Positions 1 to 11,032 of a stretch of 64,000 nt of DNA are shown here, piece by piece. Origin of the DNA: Dactylis glomerata (Eukaryota > Streptophyta > Magnoliopsida > Poales > Poaceae); NCBI GenBank assembly GCA_007115705.1, contig QXEO01000546.1, positions 3,859,291-3,923,290 on the forward strand, given 5' to 3'. The notes under the pieces are model-generated. The model was not told the origin of the DNA. It was given only the letters and a program-made list of their open reading frames with translations, and did no database searches. Each line of letters starts with the position of its first letter. Within the stretch, counting starts at the first letter, position 1. The position numbers and the translations under genes are program-made.

Positions 1-513
1 GAAATCTGTCAAAACTGGACAGCTGACAAAGGACGAATTTTTGAGGGATTTTCCGTTGCTCAAATCAAAAAGTGTTCAACTAAGAAAAGTTTGGATATAA
101 CCTGGGGCATATGCACAAGAAATATCAGGTCCAAAAGATAAACAGAGAATTTTTACGAATTTTTACGGTGCAGCACCGAAAACAGTTTCAGGACAGCAAT
201 AACCCCAAATCTTTACCTTACTCAAATTAGAGGCTTCTCTTGGCACAAAAACAAAATAAACAAGATAAGGAGCGGTCATTACAGTAGTAATGACTTCCAA
301 GACTCAAATAAAAGAAAAAGTACTGAAAAGTAAATATTGGGTTATCTCCCAAGAGTGCTTTTCTTTAACGCCTTTGAGCTAGGCGCAGAAAATTTGAGAA
401 GATGCTCACATAAGAAATATGAATTGAAGTAAAAGAGAGCATTAAGGAGCAAATATAAAACACATTTAAGTCTAACCCGCTTCCTATGCATAGGAATCTT
501 GTAAGAAAATAAA
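1..513 (-). other. Non-coding tail of element A shared with elements B and C
   Basis: Positions 1 to about 375 match the stretch just after the gag-protease stop of element B (11040-11430) and of element C (53720-54090). About 140 nt between that and the ORF stop are specific to A. No coding potential is seen. Confidence 0.75.
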
Positions 514-1344
514 TCAAAGAAGCGCAGTAGCCACAAGTATGGGTAGATAAAACAAGAGCAATTTCAGAACTTTCAATAAAAAGAGAGGTGTTTTAGTAAC
601 ATGAGAATCCCAACAACCATATTTTCCTCTCTCATAATAATTTTCAGTAGCATCATGAACAAAATCAACAATATAAATATCACACTCACCCTCCTTTGTT
701 AAGCATGGTGGGCGATCAAATAAGGTATTAGTTAAAGAGTTACTCTTATTGGGAGGTAGACATAGGTAGCTCCATTCTTCCTCCTCTTGATCATCATGCT
801 CCTCCTCTTTTTCATCCAATGAGCTTCCAATTTCAGCAATTTCTTCTTCCATAGGCTCCTTCATGGCATTAATCTCTTCTGTTGGAGAGCATCTATTAAG
901 ATATTTAAGAATATAGCCATTTCCTTCCTTGTAATTATCAAAGCAAAATGTGAGTATATCATAAACCTCATATCTATAAGGTGCATCATCAGTATTTTCA
1001 AGCAAATAAGCAAGTTCGAATGCACCCTTCCAAGCAATAAATTCTTCAATTTGTTCCACATCATAAAAGTCATAATTTCCATTAATATAAGAAGATATGG
1101 TAACATCATCATTATACTCACATTGAAAAGGGAGGTGTTTATACCTCCTACAGCAGCAAGATCTATGAAAGCAATAAGTAACATTATAAGTAGAGCACAC
1201 GTTTCTAGCAATGATATACAATCTATTGATTTGTTCCCATAAGCGTTTCCCTTTTTGTGACAAACGGTGTTCCTCATAATAATTTTGCTGCTCTTCCGTG
1301 AACCTACCTTGCCAAAAAGATTTAGTTTCTAAGAAACCAACCAT
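514..1344 (-). CDS. Unknown 276-aa acidic protein with Cys cluster and hydrophobic C-terminus, in the gag position
   Basis: The family is not recognised. The frame could open further upstream at a TTG codon, but the first in-frame ATG is at 1344, about 180 nt downstream of the primer site and close to where gag starts in element B. A short upstream ATG at 1357 is out of frame. In order the protein shows a charged N-terminal region, a cysteine cluster around residues 50-75 with three consecutive Cys, an aromatic and acidic middle (an EEFIAWKGAFELAYLLE-like helix), a very acidic run near residues 175-200, a short segment with spaced Cys and Pro, and about 22 mostly hydrophobic C-terminal residues that could be a tail anchor. 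There is no gag, zinc-knuckle or protease motif. The frame is open throughout. It could be a captured host sequence or a retroelement accessory protein. Existence of the ORF is certain; function is unknown. Confidence 0.7.
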   Translation of the reverse strand: MVGFLETKSFWQGRFTEEQQNYYEEHRLSQKGKRLWEQINRLYIIARNVCSTYNVTYCFHRSCCCRRYKHLPFQCEYNDDVTISSYINGNYDFYDVEQIEEFIAWKGAFELAYLLENTDDAPYRYEVYDILTFCFDNYKEGNGYILKYLNRCSPTEEINAMKEPMEEEIAEIGSSLDEKEEEHDDQEEEEWSYLCLPPNKSNSLTNTLFDRPPCLTKEGECDIYIVDFVHDATENYYERGKYGCWDSHVTKTPLFLLKVLKLLLFYLPILVATALL

Positions 1345-1521
1345 TGATAGAAAGCATGATAAAGCAAGACAAGTAAAAAAAAACAACTACAAAGGAATCT
1401 AATTTTTTTGGGTTTTTGATATAAAAAGCAGTGCAGGTAAAATAAAATAAAGTAAAGCAAAACAAATAACAAAGTAAAGAATGTGTGTGCGAAGAACTCC
1501 CCTTGCAGAAGTCTTCTCTCT

Positions 1522-1539
1522 TCCCCAGCAATGGCGCCA
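1522..1539 (-). other. Primer-binding site (tRNA-Asp type), element A
   Basis: On the minus strand TGGCGCCATTGCTGGGGA complements the 3' end of plant tRNA-Asp apart from two C-to-T type differences. A second partial copy of its first bases (ATGGCGCCAGAAAAGA on the plus strand) lies 32 bp closer to the LTR at 1563-1578, so the primer region is locally duplicated. Confidence 0.7.
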
Positions 1540-1614
1540 GAAAAGAAGCTGCTACTCGTGTGATGGCGCCAGAAAAGACTATGGCGTTTAGTTGACGTGG
1601 GAGCAGTAAGTCCT

Positions 1615-3250
1615 TGTGCGTGGTGATGACCAGCCCGTTGGGAACCCCAAGAGGAAGGTATGATGAGTGTAGCGGCTAGTTTTCCCTCAGTTAAGAAACC
1701 AAGGTTTAATGTCGATCTTGAAGAAGAGAGACAGTGACGACTGAAGGTGATGCAGATTGGCTTAGTAACACTCCAACAAGGGCGCCGTTTACGACACTTG
1801 TTGACTCGTCTTCGGCCAGCAGCAACGCGGAACCTGCACACACACAAACAAATACTTTTTTCCCAACTTGCGATGAGGTTGTCAATCTCACCGGTTTGCT
1901 TGAAACAAAGGTTATGAGTGTATCGAGTGGAAAACAGTAGTAATATGCGAGTAAAGTAAACAGTGCGGGAAAAGTAAACAGGTGATTGCAATATGATTAA
2001 AATAGGACCGGGGTCCACAGTTCACTAGTGGTGTCTCTCCATAGATAAATAACATGCTGGGTAAACAAATTACAGTTGGGCAATTGATAGAATAAAGATA
2101 ACGTGATATGTCAAGAAGATCACTATGAGATTCACTCCGGGCATTACAACAAAATACATAGACCGCCATCCAACTGCATCTATGACTAATAATCCACCCC
2201 CGGGGATATCATCCGAACACCCTAGAAGTATTAAGTTGCGAACAACAGATAATTGCATTAAGCAAAGTGTGTAATGTAAACAAAGCATATGCCCTTGAGC
2301 ATATGAATGTTGTTTTCTCCCTAGTAGCAACAGCACATCTACCACCTTAGAGGTTTCTGTCACTCCCCCAGGTGAAATAGAGACATGAACCCACTATCGA
2401 GCATAAATACCCCCTCTTGGAGTCACTAGCAACTACTCGGCCAAGATAGCTACTAACAACGGAGAGCATGCAAGATCATAAACAACATAGAGATAACAAA
2501 AGATATAATTCAGTACAGCAACTTAATCATAAACACCAATATTCATCGGATCCCAACAAACCAACATCATAGAATTACATAACGGTGATCTCAATCATGT
2601 AGGGCAGCTCATGAGATCTAAACATGAAGCACATGGTGGAGAAGACAACCAGCTAGCTACTGCTATGGACCCATAGTCCAAGGTAGACTACTCACTCATC
2701 GCTCCGGAGGCAAGCATGGCGATGAAGAAGACCTCCGGTGGCGATTCCCCTCTCCGGCAGGGTACCGGGAAGAGCTTCTGGACCCTCCCGATCTTCGGGT
2801 TGACGGCGGCGGCGGATCGCGATGTATTCTGGAAAACTGATCGGGGGCCTTAGGTTTTTCTCGTCAGGGGGTATATATAGGCGAAGGGGCGATGTCAGAG
2901 GAGGGACCACGACCCCACACACGGGGCTGGCGCGGCCAGGGGGGTGGCCGCGCCGCCCCTGTGTCTGGGGCCCACGTGGCCCCACTCCATCAGGTCTTCG
3001 GATGTCTGGAAGCTTCCCCGTGAAATATGACTTCAGGAACTTGTTTCGTCCAATTTCGAGAATATTTCCTGTGTATCACTTCTGAAACACAAAAATAGCA
3101 GAAAACAGGAAACTGGCACTGTGGCACTTCGTTAATAGGTTAGTTCCGGAAAATGTATAAAAATGCCACTAAGTGTAACGAAACAATATACAAATGGTGT
3201 AAAAACAAGCATGGAGCATCAAAAATTATAGATACGTTTGAGACGTATCA
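1615..3250 (-). repeat. 5' LTR of element A
   Basis: On the minus strand it opens with TGATACGTCTC (3250 downward) and aligns throughout with the LTRs at 7233-8774, 13970-15596 and 49543-51180. The inner boundary near 1615 is approximate, because the terminal sequence has drifted from the CATCA end seen in the other copies. The many short ORFs within it are unsupported. Confidence 0.88.
2872..2880 (-). promoter_or_regulatory. TATA box of element A LTR
   Basis: TATATATAG on the plus strand reads CTATATATA on the minus strand, about 370 bp into the LTR and at the same place as the CTATAAAG boxes of element B. It marks the likely U3/R boundary. Confidence 0.6.
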
Positions 3251-3348
3251 GAACCCAAGTGTCTTCCGGCCGGATAAATCCTGAAGGATCCCGATTCACT
3301 ATTGCCCATACTCTTGCGGCAACCCGGATTACGGGGTCCTACAAACCC

Positions 3349-3356
3349 TTATATAG
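3349..3356 (-). promoter_or_regulatory. TATA box of chromovirus I 3' LTR
   Basis: TTATATAG on the plus strand (CTATATAA on the minus) followed by AGGG. The same sequence is present in the 5' LTR and in both LARD LTRs. Confidence 0.65.
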
Positions 3357-3870
3357 TGTGAGGCTCCCTGCACTAAAGGAAATAAACTTCAAACTAAGCC
3401 CCGTCCCATACCGGGGTAATGTGGTTGCACGGATAAATTGTTCTGAGCGAACACTTAGTGATCACCAATGTCTTTTGAAAACCACCAACTCCTTTATCTT
3501 CCATGAATCATCTTCATTGATCCAAAAACAATTTTTGAAAACTTTTCAGTGGAGTATATACTACTCCAAGGTTTCCGAAGACATTTTTAAGAAATCATTT
3601 GAGTGTTCCCATCCTAGAGTTTTTGGCTCCACTAGAGGGTTTCCAAAGACTTTGTTGCTAATCAACAAGCCTATACTACAAGGGTAGAGAGTAGGTGTTC
3701 AAGGGGTGGTCATCCCGAAGGATGATAACAATAGGCTTGTGGAGCTTGAGCCCAAAATATAATTGCTACAAAAGCTATAGCAATATAAAAACATGCAATT
3801 TCATAAATCTTTCAACTTGCAAAACAAGTGAATAGGATTCAGATATGCAACAAGTTAGATGGCTTGCCTT

Positions 3871-3965
3871 GAGTGGCTTGTTTCTGGTCCTCTTCTTCCT
3901 GATATTCAAAGATTTCCCCCTCTTCGGTACACTCCTCATTCGATTCTATCGCCAGAAAAATAATA
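3871..3965 (-). other. Conserved acidic coding-like segment in the LTR (chromovirus I 3' copy)
   Basis: The minus-strand frame runs through FLAIESNEECTEEGEIFEY and continues with QEEED. The same frame occurs in the other chromovirus LTR (22768-22833) and in both LARD LTRs (29007-29072, 36721-36786). Nucleotide differences from the LARD copies are mostly synonymous. Function unknown. Confidence 0.6.
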
Positions 3966-6784
3966 GCACACAATGAATATACATGCATACACAAGTCTCA
4001 ACATTTCATGCACTCCATACCACACAAGCAAAGAGTATCAGAAGCAAACAAGTTTAGAAAACAAAACAAGATTTTATAGGTTTTAGTTATTAAGTTAATC
4101 CTATTAGAATCTAGAGTTTTTCAAATAAGCAATTACCGCATCAAATCATTCCCAACAAGTATGCAGGTGGTCTCATGGACCAAATGACACACTCAGTAAA
4201 CTTATAGGTTGACAACAATCTTAAGAATCCAACAAAGTTGGATTTGCACAAAAACAACATGTGGTTTAATTCCTATGAATTAAACAATAGGAAATAACAC
4301 TACAATACCATAATAAATCTTAGATATTCTCTGAGCATCAAAAAAATATGAACTAAAATGTTCTGGAAAGCTCTTCTAGAGCACAATCCAAGGAAATTGG
4401 ATTCACATCAAAATTCCTATTCTACTGCAGATGTTAATTTCTCTAAGATTAAATACACAAACAACCATATTAATTACTACTACAAAAATAAAGATCCTAA
4501 AATACTAAATCCAAGCAAACTAACACATGAAGCTATCACTGAAAATTGGATCTACTCATTTTTAGTGTATAAAACTCAAGATATAAAAATAAACTCGCAA
4601 AGTGTTCTAATTAACTTCACAATTTACCATTTCATTTACAAAGGGTCGACAAACATGGGACCTATGCCATATGAAAGATATTACAGCAATCTACACATAG
4701 AAATTTGAATCACCCAATTTGCGCACACAGAGAATATTCTATGAATTTTACAACTTCATAGATCTAAACAAATTTAAAACAGATTTCTAAAAAAAAGATA
4801 CGGGCCGGATCTGACTGAGCCAGGCCACAAAGCAACGGGCCGGCCCAGATCCCACGCGGCGCAGCGGGAACGGCAATTTCAAACGGCTGACCGGTGGGCC
4901 AGGCTAGTCAGCAGCGCAGGGTACCGAATCGGTATGGGGCAACGAGCGTCGTTCGATCAAGTGAAGATCGACGGCCCCAGTTCGTCGTCTCCGCAACAGA
5001 GGGGTTAGGGCAACGGCGAGGCTAGGGTTTACTGCAAGGGTGCGGTGCTCACCTAGGGCTTGTCGGCGATGATCAAACGGCGTGGATTGGCGGCGGAGTG
5101 TCGGAGATGCTCAGAGACGTCATCGGAGAGGTGAACAGGACCGTAGCTTTGCTTTAACTTGCCGCCATCGTTCCCAGGTGCTCTGGCGAGGTCGATGATG
5201 GTGTCGGCTAACATTGGATCTAGGTCACAAAAAGTATAGTGTTAGACACAGGAGAGATCTGGGAAGCCAGTGGGAAAGAGAAGAGAGGGCAGCGGCGATG
5301 AAATCCGACGGCAACCTTCCCCTTCTTCCTTAGCTTCGGTGATTCTTCGGTGAGCTCGTTAGGGCTTGGCAAGGTGAGCGAGAGCGTGGGATGCAGCGAG
5401 GAGAGCTCATATAGGAGAGGGGATGCGGAGAGGGGGCAAATGATGAGCAGAGAGGGCGAGGAGAGGGGTGCCAGGGCTTTATATGCTCACGGTGATCTCG
5501 GTTCAGAGTAGACTCGCTGGAAATGATTCATCGACCGGGGCGGCTCGCTGGGGACGTCATCGTGGACTGAGTCCAGTGTTGCAAGCATGGAGCTCGGGCT
5601 TGTGCTGCATCGGCCGGGGCTAGGTCGGTTTCAGTTCAGGTGCGCACGGTTTTGGTCACGGGCAGGACACGTCGAGGCATAGGCGAGCTAGGCGTGTGTG
5701 TCGCGTGAGTGAGCGCTCGATGCTGTGCAGAATGGTGCAAAGCGCGAGTGAAATGGACGTGCACACGCTCGGGAACGTGTTGCACGCTCTCGGCGTCCAC
5801 AGCGCGTGCGCGACCAGGTCAGAGCGAGGGCTGCGGTGGGACCTACGGCTGGTCAGGGCGGCTGGCAGTGATTGGGCGGCGTCGATGGTGGCTAGAGGGT
5901 GCTGATGGTGAGGCAGCAATGGCTGGCTTGCTGTCGAAGCCTCGGTCTCCACGGGTGTGTGCACGGTCGGCATCGGCGAGAGAGAGGGAGAAGGTGAGGT
6001 GCAGGGGGCTCGGTGGCTAGCGAGTGGGGTCGTGGGGCTTGTCTTGGGCGGCAGCTCATCGCCGATTGGGGGTTTGGGGTGGAGAGGGTGAGAGAGAGGG
6101 AGTAGGGAAATCTTTGCAAGATTGCCTCGGGTCTCACCCCTCCCTTGTGTCCACTAGCTACAGGACAAGAAGAATACGAGAGGAAGAGAGAAGGGTGGCC
6201 GGCTAGGGTGATCTCCTGGTCGGTTTGCAAAGAGAGAGGGAAGAAAAGAGAAGAGAATAAGAAGAAATGGGGAGTTTGGCCAAAATTTGATTGAATTTTG
6301 AAAAGTTCAAAGTTTGGTCCAAGTGGTGGTGATGATTGGATAAGAAGTGATTTTTAAATAGTAGAAATCCATCTACCAAATTTCAGAATTTTTGAACAAG
6401 TGGAGGTGGGGTTTTGGTGATGTTCTTATTTTCAAATAGTGGTTCAAAAATAAAAGAGAAAGAAATTCTAATAGAGTGTGATCAAACAAAGAAGTCTAGC
6501 TAAGTTTTTTGTTTTACCTAAGCAAGCATCAAGATCAAGAATTTCAGCATAAGATCATAGCACCAAGTAGAATTCAAGAATAAGGGTGTTTGTTGTGTTG
6601 AAAATAAAATCAAGCAAAAATAAATAAGCACACACATGCACTCACATAAATCATGCATACACACACATGAAATCATACATGCTAGCACTCAAGCACATAT
6701 ATGAATAAAAGTTTTTAATTTACCCCAAAAATAAAGTGTCAAACTTTGGTCTAAAAAGGTTTACAAAAAGTGGGATGTTACAGA

Positions 6785-6796
6785 CCTTCCCCCCTT
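6785..6796 (-). other. Polypurine tract of chromovirus I
   Basis: The minus-strand AAGGGGGGAAGG run lies two bases before the 3' LTR start, the expected place for plus-strand DNA priming. Confidence 0.8.
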
Positions 6797-6824
6797 AAAA
6801 GAATCTTGTCCCGAGATTCGGTAG

Positions 6825-7232
6825 CTAAGCACTGAACAACTCGGGAAATTCCCGCTGAAGATAATCCTCATGTTCCAAAGTGGCTTCGTCTTTGGTGTGG
6901 TTACTCCATTGGACTTTATACATGTTGATTTTTCTTCTACGAGCAAGACGGACATCTTTCTCCAAGATATGGATTGGTCTCTTGCGGTAGGTCAAGTCGT
7001 GGTTGAGGTCAATGGAGTCTTGGTCAACTTCTTTGAAGGTTTCAGGCTTGTTGGGGGCTTGAAGGCATTTGCGTAATTGTGACACGTGGAAGACATCGTG
7101 GAATTTAGACAGCTTCGGGGGTAGCTCCAATTTGTAGGACATCTCTTCGCGGTGTTCTAGGATTTTGTATGGGCCAATATAGCTGGGTGCTAGTTTGCCC
7201 TTGACGTGGAATCTTTGCATTCCCTTGAGAGG
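6825..7232 (-). pseudogene. pol: Chromovirus I pol, integrase C-terminal part and chromodomain
   Basis: This is the distal piece of the pol gene, cut off by element B at 7232/7233. The protein begins with the beta-rich integrase C-terminal segment (GKLAPSYIGPYKIL), continues through the HDVFHVSQLRKCL motif typical of plant chromoviruses, and ends with a chromodomain-like stretch (KVQWSNHTKDEATLEHEDYL) before the stop at 6825. Chromodomains of this group are thought to steer integration towards particular chromatin marks. Joined across element B it stays in register with the sequence ending at 15602. This segment itself has no internal stops. Confidence 0.9.
7228..7232. repeat. Target-site duplication AGAGG, left copy
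   Basis: AGAGG sits immediately before the TGATACG start of element B and is repeated at 15597-15601 immediately after its terminal TCA. A 5-bp duplication is normal for Ty3/gypsy integration. Confidence 0.95.
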
Positions 7233-8774
7233 TGATACGTCTCCAACGTATCTATAATTTTTGATGCTCCATGCTTGTTTTTACACCATTTGCCTATTGT
7301 TTTGTTACACTTTGTGGCACTTTTATGCATTTTCTGGAACTAACCTATTAACGAGTTGCCATAGTGCCAGTTCCCTGTTTTCTGCAGTTTTTGTGTTTCA
7401 GAAGTGATACACAGGAAATATTCTCGGAATTGGACGAAACAAGTTCCTGAAGTCTTATTTTACCCGGAAGCTTCCAGAGATCCGAAGGAGAGAAGGAGAA
7501 GGGCCACCAGGGGCCCACACGCATAGGTGGCGCGGCCAGCCCCTGGCCCGCGCCACCATGGTGTGAGACCACCTGGTCCCTCCTCTAACATCGCCCCTTC
7601 GCCTATAAAGACCCCCCGACGGAAAAAACCTAAGTACCCAATCACTTTTCCAGAACACATCGCGATCCGCCGCCGCTGTCGACCCAAAGATCAGGAGGGT
7701 CCAGAAGCTCTTTCCCGAACTATGGGTCCATAGCAGTAGCTAGATGGTTGTCTTCTCCACCATGTGCTTCATGTTTAGATCTCATGAGCTGCCCTACATG
7801 ATTGAGATCACCGTTATGTAATTCTACATGTTTGGTTTGTTGGGATCCGATGAATATTGGTGTTTATGGTTGAGTTGCTGTACTGAATATTATCTTTTGT
7901 TATCTCTATGTTGTTTATGATCTTGCATGCTCTCCGTTGTTAGTAGCTATCTTGGCCGAGTAGTTGCTAGTGACTCCAAGAGGGGGTATTTATGCTCGAT
8001 AATGGGTTCATGCCTCTACTTAACCTGGGGGAGTGACAGAAACCTCTAAGGTTGTAGATGTGCTGTTGCTACTAGGGAGAAAACAACATTCATATGCTCA
8101 AGGGCATATGCTTTGTTTACATTACACACTTTGCTTAATGCAATTATCTGTTGTTTGCAACTTAATACTTGTGGAGTTCTCGGATTGATTTGCCACAAGT
8201 GGATTATTAGTCATAGATGCAGTTGGATGGCGGTCTATGTATTTTGTTGTAATGCCCAGAGTAAATCTCATAGTGATCTTCTCGACATATCACGTTTATC
8301 TTTATTCTATCAATTGCCCAACTGTAATTTGTTTACCCAGCATGTGTTATTTATCTTATGGAGAGACACCACTAGTGAACTGTGGACCCCGGTCCTATTT
8401 TCATCATATTGCTATCACCTGTTTACTTTACTCGCACTGTTTACTTTACTCGCATACTATATTGTTTTCCACTCGATACACTCATAACCTTTATTTCAAG
8501 CAAACCGGTGAGATTGACAACCTCATCGTAAGTTGGGAGCAAAGTATTTGGTTGTGTTTGTGCAGGTTCCGCGTTGCTATTGGCCGAAGATGAGTCAACA
8601 AGTGCACCCTTGTTGGAGTGCTATTAAGCCAGTCTGCATCACCTTCAGTTGTTTGTCTCTCCTCTCCAAGAACGATATTAAACCTTGGTTTCTTAACTGA
8701 GGGAAAACTAGCTGCTATACTCATCACACCTTCCTCTTGGGGTTCCCAATGGGCTGGTCATTCACCATGCATCA
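7233..8774 (+). repeat. 5' LTR of element B
   Basis: TGATACGTC to CATGCATCA. Compared with the 3' LTR it lacks about 86 bp near position 7717, between the TATA box and the conserved ACTATGGGTCCATAGCAG segment. Confidence 0.95.
7603..7610 (+). promoter_or_regulatory. TATA box of element B 5' LTR
   Basis: CTATAAAG lies in a GC-rich setting about 370 bp into the LTR, with an equivalent at 14340-14347. Confidence 0.65.
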
Positions 8775-8785
8775 AGCTAATTTTC

Positions 8786-8803
8786 TGACGCCGTTGCCGG
8801 GGA
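8786..8803 (+). other. Primer-binding site (tRNA-Asp type), element B
   Basis: TGACGCCGTTGCCGGGGA complements the 3' end of plant tRNA-Asp with a single G-to-A mismatch at 8788. It lies 11 bp after the LTR, in keeping with Athila-group elements. Confidence 0.85.
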
Positions 8804-8968
8804 GGGAGTAGAATACTTCTGCGAGGGGAGTTTTCACACACACATCCTTTACTTTGTTATTGTTTTGCTTTACTTCATTTATTTTACCTGCATCATTTTA
8901 TATCAAAAACCCAAAAAAATTAGAATCCTTGGTAGTTGTTTTTACTTGTTTACTTTAGTTTTGCTGAA

Positions 8969-11032
8969 ATGGCCAATCCTGAAAATACCAAGTTGTGTGA
9001 CTTTACTAGCACGAACAATAGTGATTTTATCTGCACTCCTATTGCACCACCTGCTACTGCTGCAAACTTTTATGAGATTAAGCCTGCTTTGTTGAACCTT
9101 GTTATGAAAGAGCAATTTTCTGGTGCTAGTACTGAAGATGCTGCAGCTCATCTCAACAATTTTGTTGAGCTATGTGAGATGCAGAAATATAAGGATGTTG
9201 ATAGTGATATTATTAAGCTCAAGTTGTTTCCTTTTTCTTTGATAGGAAAAGCTAAAGATTGGTTGCTATCTTTGACTAAGAATAGTATTGATTCATGGGC
9301 TAAGTGTAAGGATGCTTTTATTGGTAGATACTATCCTCCTGCTAAGATTATATCTCTGCATAGCAATATTATGAAGTTTACTTAGTTTGATAATGAACAT
9401 GTTGCTCAAGCTTGGGAAAGAATGAAATCTATGATAAAGAATTGCCCCACTCATGGACTGACTACTTGGATGATTGTCCAAACTTTTTATGCAGGACTGA
9501 ATTTTTCTTCAAGGAATCTACTTGATTCAGCTGCTGGAGGCACTTTTATGTCCCTTACCTTGGGCGCCGCAACAAAGCTACTCAACAACATGATGGTAAA
9601 TTATTCCGAATGGCACACCGAGAGAGCTCCACAAGGTAAGAAGGTAAATTCTGTTGAGGAAACCTCTTCCTTGAATGATAAGATTGATACCATTATGGCT
9701 ATGCTTGCTAATGATAGGACTCATGTTGATCCTAATAATGTTCCTTTAGCCTCTCTGGTTGCTCAAGAAGAGCATGTTGATGTGAATTTCATTAGAAACA
9801 ATAATTTTAACAACAATACTTATAGGAACAATTTTGCTAGTAACAATTATAGACCGTATCCTTCTACCAATGGTAATGGTTATGGTAACTCTTATGGTAA
9901 TTCCTACAACAACACTAGGGCCGCGCCCTCCGAGCTTGAGGTAATGCTCAAGGACTTCATCGGTAAGCAAACTGCTTTTAACAAGTATGTTGAGGAAAAG
10001 TTGGGCAAAATTGATATTCTTGCTTCTAAGGTTGATAGCCTTGCTCATGATGTTGAACTTCTGAAATTAAAAGTGTTGCCTAATGATGTGAAAGAGAACA
10101 ATGTTTTTGCTACCGCTAATGCTATTCAAGTTGGAATTGATGAAAATATTAGATTGTTAGCAGAATTGCATGCCAGGTGGGAAAGAGAAGATGAGATGGC
10201 TAGAGAGATGAAGGTATGTACCATTACTACCTCTAATGATGATGCTCCTAATGCTAGCAATCCTCTTACTTTGATTGGTGTAGAGAAAACTCCCACTCCT
10301 TGTGTTAAAAAGCCTAAAACTGCCAAAACTTTTTCTCAAAAGAGTGCTAAATTTTTTCGGAGTGTGGGAGATGATAGCTCTACTTCTTTTAATGATTTTG
10401 ATGTTGATGGCTGCAATATATCTGAAGTTATTTTGTTCTTGCAAAAGCTTGCTTTGACTCCCAATGCTAGTTCTTTGAATATTGCTTTTACTAAGCATAT
10501 TACCAATGCTCTCATGAAAATTAGGAATGAAAAGTTGAAGCAAAAAGCCTCTGTTCCCAAGAAGTTAGAAGATGGTTGGGAACCCATCATTGATATGCAT
10601 GTTAATGGTTATGATTGCCATGCTTTATGTGATCTAGGTGCTAGTATTTCTATCATGCCTAGAAAGATTTATGACATGCTTGACTTACCACCGCTTGAAA
10701 AGTGTTATTATGATGTGCCTATTGCTGATGTTGCTAAGAAGAAACCTTTGGGAAGTATTAATGATGTTCTTATTGTGGTTAACAATAACCATGTTCCCAT
10801 TGATTTTCTTGTTATGGACGTTGAATGCCATGCTTCATGTCCTATTATTTTGGGAAGACCCTTTCTTCGAACTGTAGGTGCCATCATTGATATGAGGGAA
10901 GGCACCATCAAATATCATTTCCCACTAAAGAAAGGTATGGAACACTTCCCTAGGAAAAGAAAGAAATTACTTTTTGACTCTATTCTTAGAGCAAATTATG
11001 AGCTTGATGCTTCATCACTTGATATTACTTGA
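8969..11032 (+). pseudogene. gag-pro: Athila-type gag-protease of element B (one in-frame stop)
   Basis: The reading frame is 687 codons plus stop from ATG 8969 (MANPENTK), broken only by TAG at 9383-9385, which a C-to-T change in CAG would explain. The N-terminal part is the retrotransposon gag domain (AKDWLLSL, then IDSWAKCKDAFIGRYYPP), which forms the particle shell. An Asn/Tyr/Gly-rich stretch follows in place of a zinc knuckle (about codons 270-315), then a coiled-coil-like region. The C-terminal third is a pepsin-type aspartic protease with the active-site signature CDLGASISIMP and the later IILGRPFLRT flap/strand motif. The frame stops without entering RT. Element C carries a decayed copy at 54111-55359. 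Confidence 0.9.

Larger units (their letters stand above)
1..3250 (-). mobile_element. Athila/Tat-type LTR retrotransposon A, 5' part, non-autonomous
   Basis: Read on the minus strand this is a 5' LTR (3250 down to about 1615), a tRNA-Asp primer site, a 276-residue ORF and the start of a non-coding tail that runs off the window. LTR, leader and tail match element B (7233-15596), but the coding region is completely different: B has gag-protease where A has the ORF at 514-1344. The element is inserted in the 3' LTR of chromovirus I: its terminal CA on the plus strand at 3249-3250 abuts sequence equivalent to position 22131 of the other chromovirus LTR. The presumptive target duplication (GAACC, 3251-3255) cannot be verified because the other end is outside the window. 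Confidence 0.88.
3251..6782 (-). repeat. 3' LTR of chromovirus I (truncated by element A)
   Basis: It corresponds to 22131-25665 of the 5' LTR at high identity. The minus-strand start is TGTAACATCCC (6782 downward), next to the polypurine tract. Subregions in minus-strand order: AT-rich U3, a GC-rich block (about 6240-4800) full of spurious ORFs, an AT-rich stretch, a conserved acidic coding-like segment (3884-3949), and the TATA box. Confidence 0.92.

Noticed and set aside
2692..3085. ORFs of about 90 codons on both strands within the element A LTR
   Set aside because: They overlap the TATA box and GC-rich leader, occur antisense to each other, and recur only as shadows in the other LTR copies.
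5656..6230. Overlapping 100-codon ORFs in the GC-rich block of the chromovirus LTR (also 24539-25113)
   Set aside because: Long frames are expected in GC-rich DNA. The frames are not consistently preserved between the two LTRs and resemble no known protein.
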